Origin: a virus
Direction: 5' to 3' (one strand)
IMG/VR virus record: IMGVR_UViG_3300032116_000928
Coordinates: 1 to 30,485 of that record
DNA: 30,485 nt
This document shows positions 12,533 through 22,193 of the stretch, one piece after another (the stretch's first letter is position 1; each line of letters starts with the position of its first letter). Both the position numbers and the translations under genes were made by a program. The notes below the pieces were generated by a model. It did no database searches and had not been told where the DNA came from. It was given only the letters and a program-made list of their open reading frames with translations.

Positions 12533-12660
12533 CTGATAGGGATGTAACGAAATTTGAAGCCATCACCAATACACAAGCTTCAACCATCTTCGCGCATCTA
12601 TCTTACCGGATAGATTATTTTAACTTTCAAAAGCAATTACTATCTAAAACCAAGCATTAA
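11915..12660 (+). CDS. tail assembly chaperone, -1 frameshift fusion (gpGT-like)
   Basis: The frame one base back is open from 12337 to the stop at 12658-12660, and lacks its own good start. After slippage on T TTT TTT (12370-12376) the product would have 248 residues. The added part has an acidic linker (DDELEGGDDDDG) and then KYGWFHVIEELADRDVTKFE followed by AITNTQASTIFAHLSYRID, matching the second chaperone domain (KxGWY...LA..D.TKF..VT...) of Bacteroidota phages. This mirrors lambda G/GT. Frameshifting itself is inferred from sequence, not shown. Confidence 0.7.
12370..12391 (+). promoter_or_regulatory. -1 ribosomal frameshift signal (slippery run and hairpin)
   Basis: The heptamer T TTT TTT lies in the right phase (gtT TTT TTT in the unshifted frame). 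TTTTTCGA (12373-12380) and TCGAAAAA (12384-12391) form a perfect 8-bp inverted repeat with a 3-base loop overlapping the slip site. A run of nine T is also prone to slippage by RNA polymerase. Confidence 0.65.
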
Positions 12661-12674
12661 AGCTACTTAACTAT

Positions 12675-13145
12675 ATGAGCGATTCATCTCTTTACACATA
12701 CAACGTAGTTATTGGCAAGTTTCAAGACTTCGCCAATACTCACGCATTGATACGTAGGTTCACACACGGCCAAATATCTCAAGCAGATTTGGAAAAGGAA
12801 GGTGAATGGCCTTGGATGCACGTTACCCCTACTTCATTTTCATTTGATGCAGGATCATTGACCTATTCGTGGGATGTCTATTTTTCCGACATACCACGTG
12901 ATAAGGAACAAAAGACTGAATACCAACGTCAATCAATGAGCGAATGCATCCAGTTGGCAGGAGATTTCGTTGCTATGTTGGAGAATGGAACAATCTTCGA
13001 TGAGTCAGTTGTATTGGGTAAGCCAATAAGCGCACAACCATTCATTGAGGAGTTCTCGCACGTCTTAACTGGAGTTCAATTGTCAATTGATATAACTGTT
13101 GATTATGAGTGGAACGCTTGTGAGATTCCTTATATCGGAGAGTAA
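12675..13145 (+). CDS. structural-region protein, possible tail completion/minor tail protein
   Basis: This encodes 156 residues, beta-rich with FTHGQISQADLEKEGEWPWM, then HVTPTSFSFDAGSLTYSWDVYFSD and DESVVLG. I know similar proteins from Bacteroidota phages (Y.VIG.F...HP.I..F..G ... YP...V.P......TYSFDV), encoded in the tail region. The family function is not established; a tail terminator or completion role is a guess. One-base overlap with the next gene. Confidence 0.6.
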   Translation: MSDSSLYTYNVVIGKFQDFANTHALIRRFTHGQISQADLEKEGEWPWMHVTPTSFSFDAGSLTYSWDVYFSDIPRDKEQKTEYQRQSMSECIQLAGDFVAMLENGTIFDESVVLGKPISAQPFIEEFSHVLTGVQLSIDITVDYEWNACEIPYIGE

Positions 13146-14587
13146 TGAAGAAGTTACAATGGACAACCAATAACCCATCAGCGACAACCGATTATTTGGC
13201 AGCTGATAACACTTGGAAGCCAGTACCTGGAGGTGGTACTGGTATTCCAAAGGGGACAACTTCAGGCACTGATACTTACACGACAACAATAGGCGGTGTG
13301 ACTGCCTATAACGATGGTGATGCCTATTTGATTCGATTCTCCATTGGCAATACAACGGGTGCGACTTTGAACATCAATTCACTTGGTGCAAAAGATTTGT
13401 ATAGAAACAATAACGGCTTATTGATAGGTGGTGACATCATTGATGGTGCGGAAATGTTTTGCATCTATAATAGCACAATGAATGGGTTTCAAGTAATTGG
13501 AACTGCACCCAACACATTGCTTGCATACGTGACCAATGCTGATTCCGTTACAATTACAAGAGGACAACCAGTCTACGCATTTGGTGGACAAGGTGACCGA
13601 TTGACTGTGAAGCTTGCATCTAACTCAACAGATGCGACATCTGCTCAAACCGTTGGATTGGTAGTGTCAGCTTCAATAGCTGCTAACCAAAAGGGGTTAA
13701 TAATCGTCAATGGGTTACTTGATGGATTAAGCACATTACCTACTTCAACTTTTGCAGATGGAGATGCTATCTATTTAGGAGCAACGGCAGGAACAATTAC
13801 AAATGTCAAACCAACTGCTCCTAATCATTTGGTGTATCTTGGATTTTGCACAACGGCAAGCGCAGGAGCAGCTGGTCGTATGTATGTGAGAGTTCAAAAT
13901 GGTTATGAATTGCAAGAGTTGCACAATGTCAAAATCACATCAGTTGCAAATGATGACATCTTAAAATACAACTCATCAAATTCTCTTTGGGAAAATAGCA
14001 ATGTGCTATCAACTAAACAAGATACAATAACTGGAGCTGCAACAACAATCACATCAAGTAACTTAACTGCATCAAGAGCCTTAATTTCAAATGCAAGTGG
14101 AAAGATAGCTATATCTTCAGTAACTGATACTGAACTTGGTTATGTAAGTGGTGTGACTTCAGCTATTCAAACGCAATTGAATTCTAAATTATCAGTAGCG
14201 CAATCCATCTTGAGTGGTAATTTATTGGGTACGACAGTAGCAGCAGGAGCGACAACTTATGGTTGTTTTTTTATCGGCGCTCCAGTAGCATTTGTATCTG
14301 AATTCCAAAGAAGAAATTTGATGCCTATTGCAGGGACTTTGAAGAACTTTTACGTTAATAATGGTAACCAACCCGCAACTGGCAGTTTGGTGTACACTAT
14401 CAGAAAAAGTGGGGTTGATTCAGCATTTGTAATAACAGTTGCAGCAGGATCATTGAGTGGTGTATTTTCAAATACGACATCAACTCTTTCCGTTGTGGCG
14501 GGTGATTTTATTGGAATTAAAATAACAAACAACGCGAGTACTGGAAGCGGTGCTATCATTGGCGTTTCAATAGTTTTGGAAATATGA
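13145..14587 (+). CDS. putative tail fiber / receptor-binding protein
   Basis: This encodes 480 residues, rich in Thr, Ser, Gly, Asn and Ala. A short N-terminal attachment-like part includes NPSATTDYLAADNTWKPVPG. The middle has repeated beta-type segments (GQPVYAFGGQGDRLTVKLAS, FADGDAIYLGATAGTI), followed by LQELHNVKITSVANDDILKY, a linker motif seen in many marine and freshwater phage fibers. The C-terminal region is again beta-rich (GTLKNFYVNNGNQPATGSLV). This composition suggests a trimeric fiber binding the host surface. The sequence ends four bases into the next gene. Confidence 0.65.
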   Translation: MKKLQWTTNNPSATTDYLAADNTWKPVPGGGTGIPKGTTSGTDTYTTTIGGVTAYNDGDAYLIRFSIGNTTGATLNINSLGAKDLYRNNNGLLIGGDIIDGAEMFCIYNSTMNGFQVIGTAPNTLLAYVTNADSVTITRGQPVYAFGGQGDRLTVKLASNSTDATSAQTVGLVVSASIAANQKGLIIVNGLLDGLSTLPTSTFADGDAIYLGATAGTITNVKPTAPNHLVYLGFCTTASAGAAGRMYVRVQNGYELQELHNVKITSVANDDILKYNSSNSLWENSNVLSTKQDTITGAATTITSSNLTASRALISNASGKIAISSVTDTELGYVSGVTSAIQTQLNSKLSVAQSILSGNLLGTTVAAGATTYGCFFIGAPVAFVSEFQRRNLMPIAGTLKNFYVNNGNQPATGSLVYTIRKSGVDSAFVITVAAGSLSGVFSNTTSTLSVVAGDFIGIKITNNASTGSGAIIGVSIVLEI

Positions 14588-14781
14588 GATACACAATAAC
14601 AACTCAAGGTGACGTTCAAATATTGGAGGTATTAAATCACAATATCTTTTTTGGATGGGATATGTCAGATGACTACATTGATTTCAGAAATGCATTGGAG
14701 GTTAAAGGAGTTGAAGTCTTTGTTGACCTACTTATAGCAGATAGTAATACGGCATTTTTAAAATTCATCAATGGCATCTAA
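14584..14781 (+). CDS. small hypothetical protein
   Basis: This encodes 65 residues, mixed alpha/beta (YTITTQGDVQILEVL, then NIFFGWDMSDDYIDF). It is coupled to both neighbours (4-base and 11-base overlaps) between the fiber-like and gp10-like genes. No family recognised; a small virion or fiber-accessory protein is possible. Confidence 0.6.
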   Translation: MRYTITTQGDVQILEVLNHNIFFGWDMSDDYIDFRNALEVKGVEVFVDLLIADSNTAFLKFINGI

Positions 14782-15310
14782 TCCACTCACACAATTAATG
14801 AATGAGTTTGGTCAAGAGGTTGTCGAAAAGGCAATGCTAAATCTTGGCGTATATCGCACGGTGAATGGAAAGAAAAGGAGAGCAGTTGCATCCGACACGT
14901 TACGCAAGTCGTTAGCATTTCGATACGACAATAGATATAAGAGGATTGATTTTTTTGCGAAGGGCAAAGCAGCGGATTATGCCTACTATGTAGAGGAAGG
15001 AAGGAAGCCAGGTCGCAGACCTCCAACGGATGCAATCTTGCAATGGATGAAAATTAAAAAGATTTCACCACGCAATGAGAATGGCTCATTTAAAAAGTTC
15101 AAAACACCAAAGGCGAGAGAAAACGCAATGGAGGCAATTGCATACAATATCAGTATGTCAATTGGTAGAAGGGGAATCAAACCCCTATTTTACTATCGGG
15201 ATGCAGTCAATGAAACGTTGGTTGATTTTAATGACAAATTCATTGAGGTTTTGAAAAGCGAAATCACAATAGCAATCGAAGAAAATTTAGCAGGAACAAT
15301 AAAGGTATAA
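14771..15310 (+). CDS. HK97 gp10-like head-tail / tail completion protein
   Basis: This encodes 179 residues. The segment AADYAYYVEEGRKPGRRPPT followed by DAILQWMKIKKI is the typical HK97-gp10-like signature (Y..YVE.GT..., then a short helix). The basic C-terminal half (GIKPLFYYRDAVNETLVDF) matches the family's FF..A...... helix. These proteins help join tail and head. It starts inside the preceding small gene and ends three bases before the next. Confidence 0.7.
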   Translation: MASNPLTQLMNEFGQEVVEKAMLNLGVYRTVNGKKRRAVASDTLRKSLAFRYDNRYKRIDFFAKGKAADYAYYVEEGRKPGRRPPTDAILQWMKIKKISPRNENGSFKKFKTPKARENAMEAIAYNISMSIGRRGIKPLFYYRDAVNETLVDFNDKFIEVLKSEITIAIEENLAGTIKV

Positions 15311-15313
15311 GAT

Positions 15314-17179
15314 ATGGCATTTAATACAGCGGTTAAAGGACTTTCAGCGCAAGGAATTGACGCATTTACTGGAATGTGTTTTAGCAACAATGATGTTTCA
15401 TTTACAATGACATCAGATCAATTTGCTAATCCAGGTTTCAAATACATAGTTGAGATAACTGATATGACTACAAATGAGTCATATAAATTTTATATAGCAC
15501 CTAATGCGGTGGGTAGTGGTGTATTCAATGCAAAGACAATCTTCAACCAACTTGTCAGAACTGATGTGACATTGCCCGATAGTGACGATGTGATAATTCA
15601 GATTACTGATGCATTTGTAATCAATGATAATTTAGTAAACAACTTCACCATTGAATTGTACGAAGGCTATGATGTGGCGGGTGTGTTTACTGAAGACCCA
15701 TCTGTTTTAGTTGCATATAATTTAATGTGCGTGTACGGAAAGGGCAAGAGCAATTACTTGGTAATGGGTACAAATGATACCAAACCCATTGCACTTTCTC
15801 AATGCTACGATAACACTATTGGATTCAATGCTGAAACGGTTGCCACTCGAATCAATATTCCTGCATCCCTTCAAAATGAGGTAATCAATTGGCAACGCAT
15901 CTCAAGGTCAAATGTATTGGGTACGCAAGATAGCGCATATAAAATTCTTTCTTGGATTGCTGATGATGGCACGTACATAAATCAAAATTATCCGTATGCC
16001 ACAATTACTAATTTTAGATATACATTATATGATAATACCTATGATGATTTTTTGACATTTGATATTGAAATGGAATTTTTGGAAGGTGGGTTAATTCATA
16101 TTCCAGTAGGTTTAAAAAACTTAATAGGTGGTGAATTCATCACACAAGCACAAGCTGATGATACTGTATTTTGGACTGTTGTTGGAATTGACGATGAAGG
16201 AACTGAAATAACTGCCAAATATGGATTTTATGTTGATGAAGATTGTAAGTACAATCCAGTTCACGTTTATTGGCTTAATCAGATGGGTGGTTGGGATAGT
16301 TACTCTTTTATCAAAAAGAATGAGCGTTCAATTGACGTTGAAAAGAAAAGGTACAAGACTTATTTAGGCAACTATAACACGGCCAATGTTGAAACACCAT
16401 TTGATACCAAAAACTATTCAAGGTCAATCAATGAGCGTGAGCCAATAGTTAAGACATTTATTAACTTAACAAGTGATTGGATAACGGAATCTGAATTCAA
16501 ATGGATGAAGGATTTATTCTATTCAAAATCAGTGTGGATGGTGGATGACAACGTAGATGGATACAACATCTTGCCAGTTGTGGTAGAGGACACTAACTAT
16601 TTGATGAAGCGTGAGCGCAATTTTAAAAAGTACAATCAGACATTGCGTCTACAATTGGCAAATGAATACGACACTATAAACGTTCCTTTATCTGAATTCC
16701 CATTACCTAACCCTGATCCTTGCACGTTAGTACCAACAGTTGATGCAGTTGCGGTAAGTAAGTTAACCGATATTTCACCCACTCCAGGTGCGTTTCCAGT
16801 TGTGTTTCAAGGAACCAATTGGGGTATAAATGCAGGTGCTAAATACTATGCTAAATTCTACAATCTTAACCATTTGGTTGATGACCCTGATGGTTTGATA
16901 ACGGGACAAACGTATAGAGTTGAGGTAACATTTAGCGCACCAATGACAGGGTTGATAAGCTTCTCCTTTGGTAGGTATGCAACTGCACCTGGATTCAATG
17001 GATGGGATTGGTTGATAGATGGCAGCGTGACTACAATGCAATTCGCTAATCTTGTTTGGAATCCTTACAACTTGACAACTGGTGTAGGTGTTTATGCTAT
17101 AATGGCAAAACAAGGATTAACATTCCCAGGATATAACGGCACAATAACTATAAATGTCTACTCGGGTAGCGGTTGCTAA
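15314..17179 (+). CDS. baseplate/distal-tail-like structural protein
   Basis: This encodes 621 residues, beta-rich. The central block NPVHVYWLNQMGGWDSYSFI followed by KKNERSIDVEKKRY is a pattern I know from large tail proteins of Bacteroidota phages, generally encoded next to the following gene. Before it are several 100-residue beta domains; after residue about 475 a separate domain (PGAFPVVFQGTNWGINAGAK, ending in INVYSGSGC) looks like a carbohydrate-binding or Ig-like beta sandwich. Probably part of the tail tip, possibly adsorption-related. Confidence 0.65.
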   Translation: MAFNTAVKGLSAQGIDAFTGMCFSNNDVSFTMTSDQFANPGFKYIVEITDMTTNESYKFYIAPNAVGSGVFNAKTIFNQLVRTDVTLPDSDDVIIQITDAFVINDNLVNNFTIELYEGYDVAGVFTEDPSVLVAYNLMCVYGKGKSNYLVMGTNDTKPIALSQCYDNTIGFNAETVATRINIPASLQNEVINWQRISRSNVLGTQDSAYKILSWIADDGTYINQNYPYATITNFRYTLYDNTYDDFLTFDIEMEFLEGGLIHIPVGLKNLIGGEFITQAQADDTVFWTVVGIDDEGTEITAKYGFYVDEDCKYNPVHVYWLNQMGGWDSYSFIKKNERSIDVEKKRYKTYLGNYNTANVETPFDTKNYSRSINEREPIVKTFINLTSDWITESEFKWMKDLFYSKSVWMVDDNVDGYNILPVVVEDTNYLMKRERNFKKYNQTLRLQLANEYDTINVPLSEFPLPNPDPCTLVPTVDAVAVSKLTDISPTPGAFPVVFQGTNWGINAGAKYYAKFYNLNHLVDDPDGLITGQTYRVEVTFSAPMTGLISFSFGRYATAPGFNGWDWLIDGSVTTMQFANLVWNPYNLTTGVGVYAIMAKQGLTFPGYNGTITINVYSGSGC

Positions 17180-17182
17180 AAT

Positions 17183-20100
17183 ATGGAAACAGCATTAATA
17201 TTATACACGCAGGATAATCAAGTACCCGTACTTGTTGACCTTTACGAGAATGAAAATATCTCTTTGAATTGGTCATTCAATGACATTAAAGACCTTGCGC
17301 CACGTGGCAATTATTCGAGGACATTTCGAATTCCATTTACCCAAACGAATGCAAGTATATTTGGGTTTATTCAAGAGAACACATTTCAGTTTAGTGGCTT
17401 CAATCCCAAGCGTAAAATCAACGCATCCATTACGGTTGACACTATACCAATTATAGAAGGCTATGTGCAATTTAAAGCAGCATACACAAGCAATGGTGAG
17501 GTGTCTGATTTGGAGATAGTGTTCTTTGGTAACACGGTGAATTTCTTCAAAACCATTGGAGATGCTGACTTCAAAAATTACATAGCATCTGAACTTCAAA
17601 ATGACTATCCACTTGACGTTACATTTAGCACAATAGATGCTATTGAATTTGATGACGTAGTTAAATTTGGGTTAACTGATAGGGGCAATACTTGGGTTGG
17701 TAACACATATTCAAATAATGGAAGGTCTATTTATTTAAACCCATTCGATAGTGCTGAAGCGTTGTATCAAAAAGCAATTAAAGTACACGAGTTAACTCCA
17801 TTCGTTTGGGCAAGATACATCTTTGATAAAATCTTTGCATTGAGCGGATTTGAATTAAATGAAAATGAAAGTCAAACTTTAACACTGCAACTCGATAAGA
17901 TGTACATACCATTTACATCTGAAAATAACTTTATGACGATGGTTGGCGGCAATAATGATACTGCTGTTTTTAAAGTTGATAGTGGTATAGATAACATTGG
18001 TTTTGATGATTCAACTTTTGCACCAATAACATTGGCTAATGGAACAACCATATACGCATCGTCAATACCATCAATGAATATCATCAATGATCCAGGTGGT
18101 AATATTAGCGCAGGAAATATTTATACTGTTCCTTTTGATGGCAATTACATAATAAATGCAATTATTCAAATTGAACAATATGCAACAGCAATTACATCTA
18201 ACTACACAATTGTAGGTCTTTTAAGAACGAATCCCAATGGTGACAAATTTATCACACCTTTTTCATTAACTAATGTGTGTTATTTTGGTGCTATTGGCCA
18301 AAATAGTCCTTATTGCACATTGGGAGAAACTTTAACATCTGAAGTTTTATTGGAAGCAGGAACAACTATTGAAGTGGTTCTATGGAATGATTTTATGCCA
18401 ACTTTACCATCTGGAGTTTTCAGATTTAAAGATGTATCAGATACAGATCTTGAGCCATATAATCAAAATTCAAATATGGAATGTGTATCGGCATCAAAGG
18501 TATATGGCAACCCAATTGATTGGTCAGTAAATGCGCCAACAATGAAATGTAGTGAGTTTATGAGTTCACTATTTAAGATGTTCAATTTGGTGGTTATTCC
18601 CGATGACGTTAACCCAAAATTGTTGACCTTAAAACCAATAATGGAATATCTATCGCAAGGGGTTACAAAAGATTGGAGCAATAAGATAGACATCTCAAAA
18701 GACATCACACTCACATCAACTGCCGATTATCAAGCAGCTAAAAATATTTGGACATATAAACAATCAAATGACTATCTGAACAACATTTACAACTCACAAG
18801 GTAATCGTGTTTATGGTAGGCTTGAATTGGTTGATGCTGAAAATGACTTTGCTACTAATGATTACAAGGTTGAATCGTTTTTCTTTCCCACTCCGTGTGC
18901 ATTAATTAATAGCACAACATCAGCTATACCAAAATTCATCAATGATGCAGGTGGCTACGTTAATCCAGGCCCACGTATTTTGTACAAAACTGCAGATCAA
19001 ATTAAAATTGATATGTATGACAATGATACCGAAACGTATGTATCAAGATTTTTTTATCTATTTGGACATTACACAAGCAATACAGTAACTATTGCTGATG
19101 AAGATTTGAACTTTGGGCAGGAAGTCCCTTTGCAATATCTAACAAGCACACCATATAAGACGTTGTATCAGCGTTATTGGAATGATTACATAGCTGATAT
19201 TTACGCACCTGATGCAAGAATCATTGAAGCTTTCTTTGCGTTGGATTTTGCAGACATTTACCAATTCAAATTCAATGATAAAATATTTATCAAAGATGCA
19301 TATTATCGCATTTTAGAAATCAACGATTACGTGGTAGGGATGCAAGATAGCGTGAAGATAAAACTCATTAAGATGGTTAGCGCAACTCCTGATTGTTTAG
19401 GTGTTCCCGATTCTGTTATTGATACATCAGGTTACATAAATTTTCTTGATTCAGAAGGAAACAAAATAACATCAACCCAAGCTTGTTGTGATAGGTTTGG
19501 TTATATTTGGATTGATCCACAATGCTACGCAAAGATTCCAGATGGTAAAACAAAATCATTGCAGGAATCAAATAAGTCTGAAATATTAACTCGTGAACCA
19601 ATTGTAAAGTCGGAGAATACAACTTTGATTTCAACACCCAACAATACTATTGATCGTAATGTTTTAGATACAATGGTTTATGGTCAAAACAATGTTGTGA
19701 CATTTGGAGTTAAAGATAGTTTGGTTGGTGGCTCTTATGCAAAAGTATTGAATGATGGTGCGACCTTTGGTGGCGCAGGTGCATATGCAGGGCAATATCA
19801 AAGTGGAATCATTCAAGTGCGTGGTAGTGGTGATTGGACAAATGCAACAACACCAATTACACTCACAAATGATAGAAATCTTTATATAACAGTACCCGAA
19901 GAGTCACTATGGTACATCAAAATTATGATTGTAGCTGCTCACGCTGATGCCATTACTGGAATTGATGTTAATATCACATCTGAATTCAATGTGCATTTAG
20001 CGGAAAGCGGTGGGTTGACTATTAAAAATATAACGCAAGTTGATTCCAACGTACATAGCACAACTGGTGATGTTGAATTAGACTTGGATTTGGTAGGTTC

Positions 20101-20200
20101 AACATTTGCACCATTGGTGTATTTAAAGAATTCATCTTATCCATTGACTGATATCAATATTGCTGCCCAAATAATTTACACACAATACCATTATGAATAA
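17183..20200 (+). CDS. large tail-tip / baseplate hub-like protein
   Basis: This encodes 1005 residues, the largest protein in the window. The N-terminus, VDLYENENISLNWSFNDIKD followed by YSRTFRIPFTQTNASIFG, is typical of large Bacteroidota phage tail proteins, and the first 100 residues resemble a hub (GIEG-like beta) fold. A later part has CCDRFGYIWIDPQCYAKIPDG, and the C-terminal 200 residues form a Gly/Thr-rich beta domain. It lies between the other baseplate gene and the tape measure, which fits a tail hub/tip assembly role. Confidence 0.65.
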   Translation: METALILYTQDNQVPVLVDLYENENISLNWSFNDIKDLAPRGNYSRTFRIPFTQTNASIFGFIQENTFQFSGFNPKRKINASITVDTIPIIEGYVQFKAAYTSNGEVSDLEIVFFGNTVNFFKTIGDADFKNYIASELQNDYPLDVTFSTIDAIEFDDVVKFGLTDRGNTWVGNTYSNNGRSIYLNPFDSAEALYQKAIKVHELTPFVWARYIFDKIFALSGFELNENESQTLTLQLDKMYIPFTSENNFMTMVGGNNDTAVFKVDSGIDNIGFDDSTFAPITLANGTTIYASSIPSMNIINDPGGNISAGNIYTVPFDGNYIINAIIQIEQYATAITSNYTIVGLLRTNPNGDKFITPFSLTNVCYFGAIGQNSPYCTLGETLTSEVLLEAGTTIEVVLWNDFMPTLPSGVFRFKDVSDTDLEPYNQNSNMECVSASKVYGNPIDWSVNAPTMKCSEFMSSLFKMFNLVVIPDDVNPKLLTLKPIMEYLSQGVTKDWSNKIDISKDITLTSTADYQAAKNIWTYKQSNDYLNNIYNSQGNRVYGRLELVDAENDFATNDYKVESFFFPTPCALINSTTSAIPKFINDAGGYVNPGPRILYKTADQIKIDMYDNDTETYVSRFFYLFGHYTSNTVTIADEDLNFGQEVPLQYLTSTPYKTLYQRYWNDYIADIYAPDARIIEAFFALDFADIYQFKFNDKIFIKDAYYRILEINDYVVGMQDSVKIKLIKMVSATPDCLGVPDSVIDTSGYINFLDSEGNKITSTQACCDRFGYIWIDPQCYAKIPDGKTKSLQESNKSEILTREPIVKSENTTLISTPNNTIDRNVLDTMVYGQNNVVTFGVKDSLVGGSYAKVLNDGATFGGAGAYAGQYQSGIIQVRGSGDWTNATTPITLTNDRNLYITVPEESLWYIKIMIVAAHADAITGIDVNITSEFNVHLAESGGLTIKNITQVDSNVHSTTGDVELDLDLVGSTFAPLVYLKNSSYPLTDINIAAQIIYTQYHYE

Positions 20201-20375
20201 TCCACAACAGACGTTCAAGAACATTTGCGATATGCAAAAGATGGGCATTAAGTCAGATGCTAAAAACTACCAAAATAATTTACCAAAAGTGGTAACTGGT
20301 TGTATCAATTTGGCAATAGTTGCTACTTTAATTTGGGGAACTTATGAATTAATTAAAATGATTTTCAATGGCTAA
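20193..20375 (+). CDS. small membrane-anchored protein before the tape measure
   Basis: This encodes 60 residues: a polar N-terminal 30 (MNNPQQTFKNICDMQKMGIK), then one hydrophobic segment (CINLAIVATLIWGTYELIKM). It overlaps both flanking genes by eight bases. It could be a small tail-associated membrane protein. No family recognised. Confidence 0.6.
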   Translation: MNNPQQTFKNICDMQKMGIKSDAKNYQNNLPKVVTGCINLAIVATLIWGTYELIKMIFNG

Positions 20376-22191
20376 TAATAAGGTAGTAGTAGAATTTGAA
20401 ATTGATGATAAGAATTCATCAAAAGCAATAGACAATCTTGCAAAGAAAACTACTGATGTAGGAAAGAAAGCAAAAGAAAGTGGGGAGAAAGCATCTAAAT
20501 CTTTCAAAGATATGGCTACCAATATTGGTAAGTCATTGGGTATTATTGGACTGGTTGCAGGTGCAATAAATGTAGTAAAAGATGCATTAGCAGGAAATCA
20601 AAAAATAGTTGATTTCTTTGCGGTGTCAATGGGTGTGTTATCTGATGTGGTCAGAGATGCATTCAATTTTATTATTGATAATGCAGGAGTAGTAGTTGAT
20701 TATTTCAAAGCAATTTTTGAAGATCCCATAGGTTCGTTAAAAGAAATGGGGGATGCTATTCAAGCAAACATCATTGAACGTTTTGAATCGTGGTTAGAAA
20801 TGTTCGGCCATGTTGGAAAAGCAATTAAACATTTATTTGCAGGAGAATGGTCAGAGGCTTGGAATGCAGCACAAGAAGCAGGAAAAGAAGCGGTTGATGT
20901 ATTGACTGGAGTTGATGATACAGTTGATAAAGTAACTGAAGCAGTTGTAGATGCTGCAGATGCAATTGGCAGTTATGTAAAGAAAACTGTTGAGGCTAAT
21001 GTTGAATTAGTCAACCTTCAAAATAATGCAAAATTAGCAGCAGCAGAACAAGCGAGATTGGCAGAGCAATATGATAGGTCTGCTGAATTATTACGACAAG
21101 CAAGAGATGATGAGCGTAAATCAATTGATGATAGGATTAAAGCTAATAATGAATTAGCTGATGTTTTAGATAAGCAGGAAAAAGCAGAGTTGGGTGCGGC
21201 TAATGCACAAGTTGCAGCAGCACAAGCAATGCTTCAGCATAATAACACTATTGATAATCAGGTAGCATTAACACAAGCACTTGCAAATGCTGATGGTGTA
21301 CGTGCTAAAATCGCAGGGTTAAGGTCAGAACAACAAATGAATGACCTTGCATTGAGCAAAGAAAAAAATGATTTGCTTAAAACTGAAGCAGAAGCTACAA
21401 ATCAACTATCAATTGATTCACAAAGATTTTATGCAGAAAGAATAAAGAGCGATTATCTTCGATTAAATGCATTAAAATATGTATTGGGTGAAGAACGCAA
21501 ACTTGAATTGGCACGATTACAAGAGCAAATTAACACCCACGCTGAAGGTACACAAGCAAGATTAGAAGCACAAATTGCATATAATCAAAAACAACAAGAA
21601 TTCGCACTACAAGAAATTGCACTTGATGACCAAATAAAAGAAGCAAAGAAAAAGAATGCTAAAGAGACTGAAGATGCTGAAAGACAACTTCAAGAAAAAA
21701 GATTGCAAATGGCATCTGATGCAGTTGGTGCATTAATGTCTATAGCAGATGCAATTGGTAAGAATGATAAGGAAGGTGCAAAAAGAAGGTTTAAAATAAA
21801 TAAGGCATTAGGTATAGCACAAGCATCAGTTAATACTTATATGGCCGTGAACGCTGCATTAACTGCAGGAGGTAATCCAATTAAATTAGCGACTGGAGCG
21901 CAATTTGTTGAAGCAGGAATTGCACTTACAATGGGATTAGCAAATGTTGCTAAAATTGCTAAAACAAAATTTGATGATGGTGGTGGTTCTACATCTCCAT
22001 CAGGTGGAGGTGGTGGTAGTATGTCAGCAGGTGGTGGAGGTTCAACGTCTGCTCCTGCAATTGACCTTTCCTTTTTAAACAACCAACAAACGAAAGCACA
22101 ACCGATACAATCTTACGTTTTAGCTACTAACGTAACGAGCGCACAAGATGCACAACAAAAGATATTAGACCAATCAAAATTAATTAAGTAA
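20368..22191 (+). CDS. tape measure protein
   Basis: This encodes 607 residues. A charged N-terminus starting VVVEFEIDDKNSSKAIDNLAKKT is followed by hydrophobic segments at about 45-70 and 80-120, long coiled coils (about 215-450), hydrophobic patches near 485-535, and a Gly/Ser-rich stretch before the C-terminus. This is typical of tape measure proteins, which fix tail length and are injected with DNA. Using about 0.15 nm per residue gives roughly 90 nm, fitting a siphovirus-type tail, but the estimate is rough. It lies after the tail-tip genes, the reverse of most siphoviruses. Confidence 0.85.
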   Translation: MANNKVVVEFEIDDKNSSKAIDNLAKKTTDVGKKAKESGEKASKSFKDMATNIGKSLGIIGLVAGAINVVKDALAGNQKIVDFFAVSMGVLSDVVRDAFNFIIDNAGVVVDYFKAIFEDPIGSLKEMGDAIQANIIERFESWLEMFGHVGKAIKHLFAGEWSEAWNAAQEAGKEAVDVLTGVDDTVDKVTEAVVDAADAIGSYVKKTVEANVELVNLQNNAKLAAAEQARLAEQYDRSAELLRQARDDERKSIDDRIKANNELADVLDKQEKAELGAANAQVAAAQAMLQHNNTIDNQVALTQALANADGVRAKIAGLRSEQQMNDLALSKEKNDLLKTEAEATNQLSIDSQRFYAERIKSDYLRLNALKYVLGEERKLELARLQEQINTHAEGTQARLEAQIAYNQKQQEFALQEIALDDQIKEAKKKNAKETEDAERQLQEKRLQMASDAVGALMSIADAIGKNDKEGAKRRFKINKALGIAQASVNTYMAVNAALTAGGNPIKLATGAQFVEAGIALTMGLANVAKIAKTKFDDGGGSTSPSGGGGGSMSAGGGGSTSAPAIDLSFLNNQQTKAQPIQSYVLATNVTSAQDAQQKILDQSKLIK

Positions 22192-22193
22192 AT

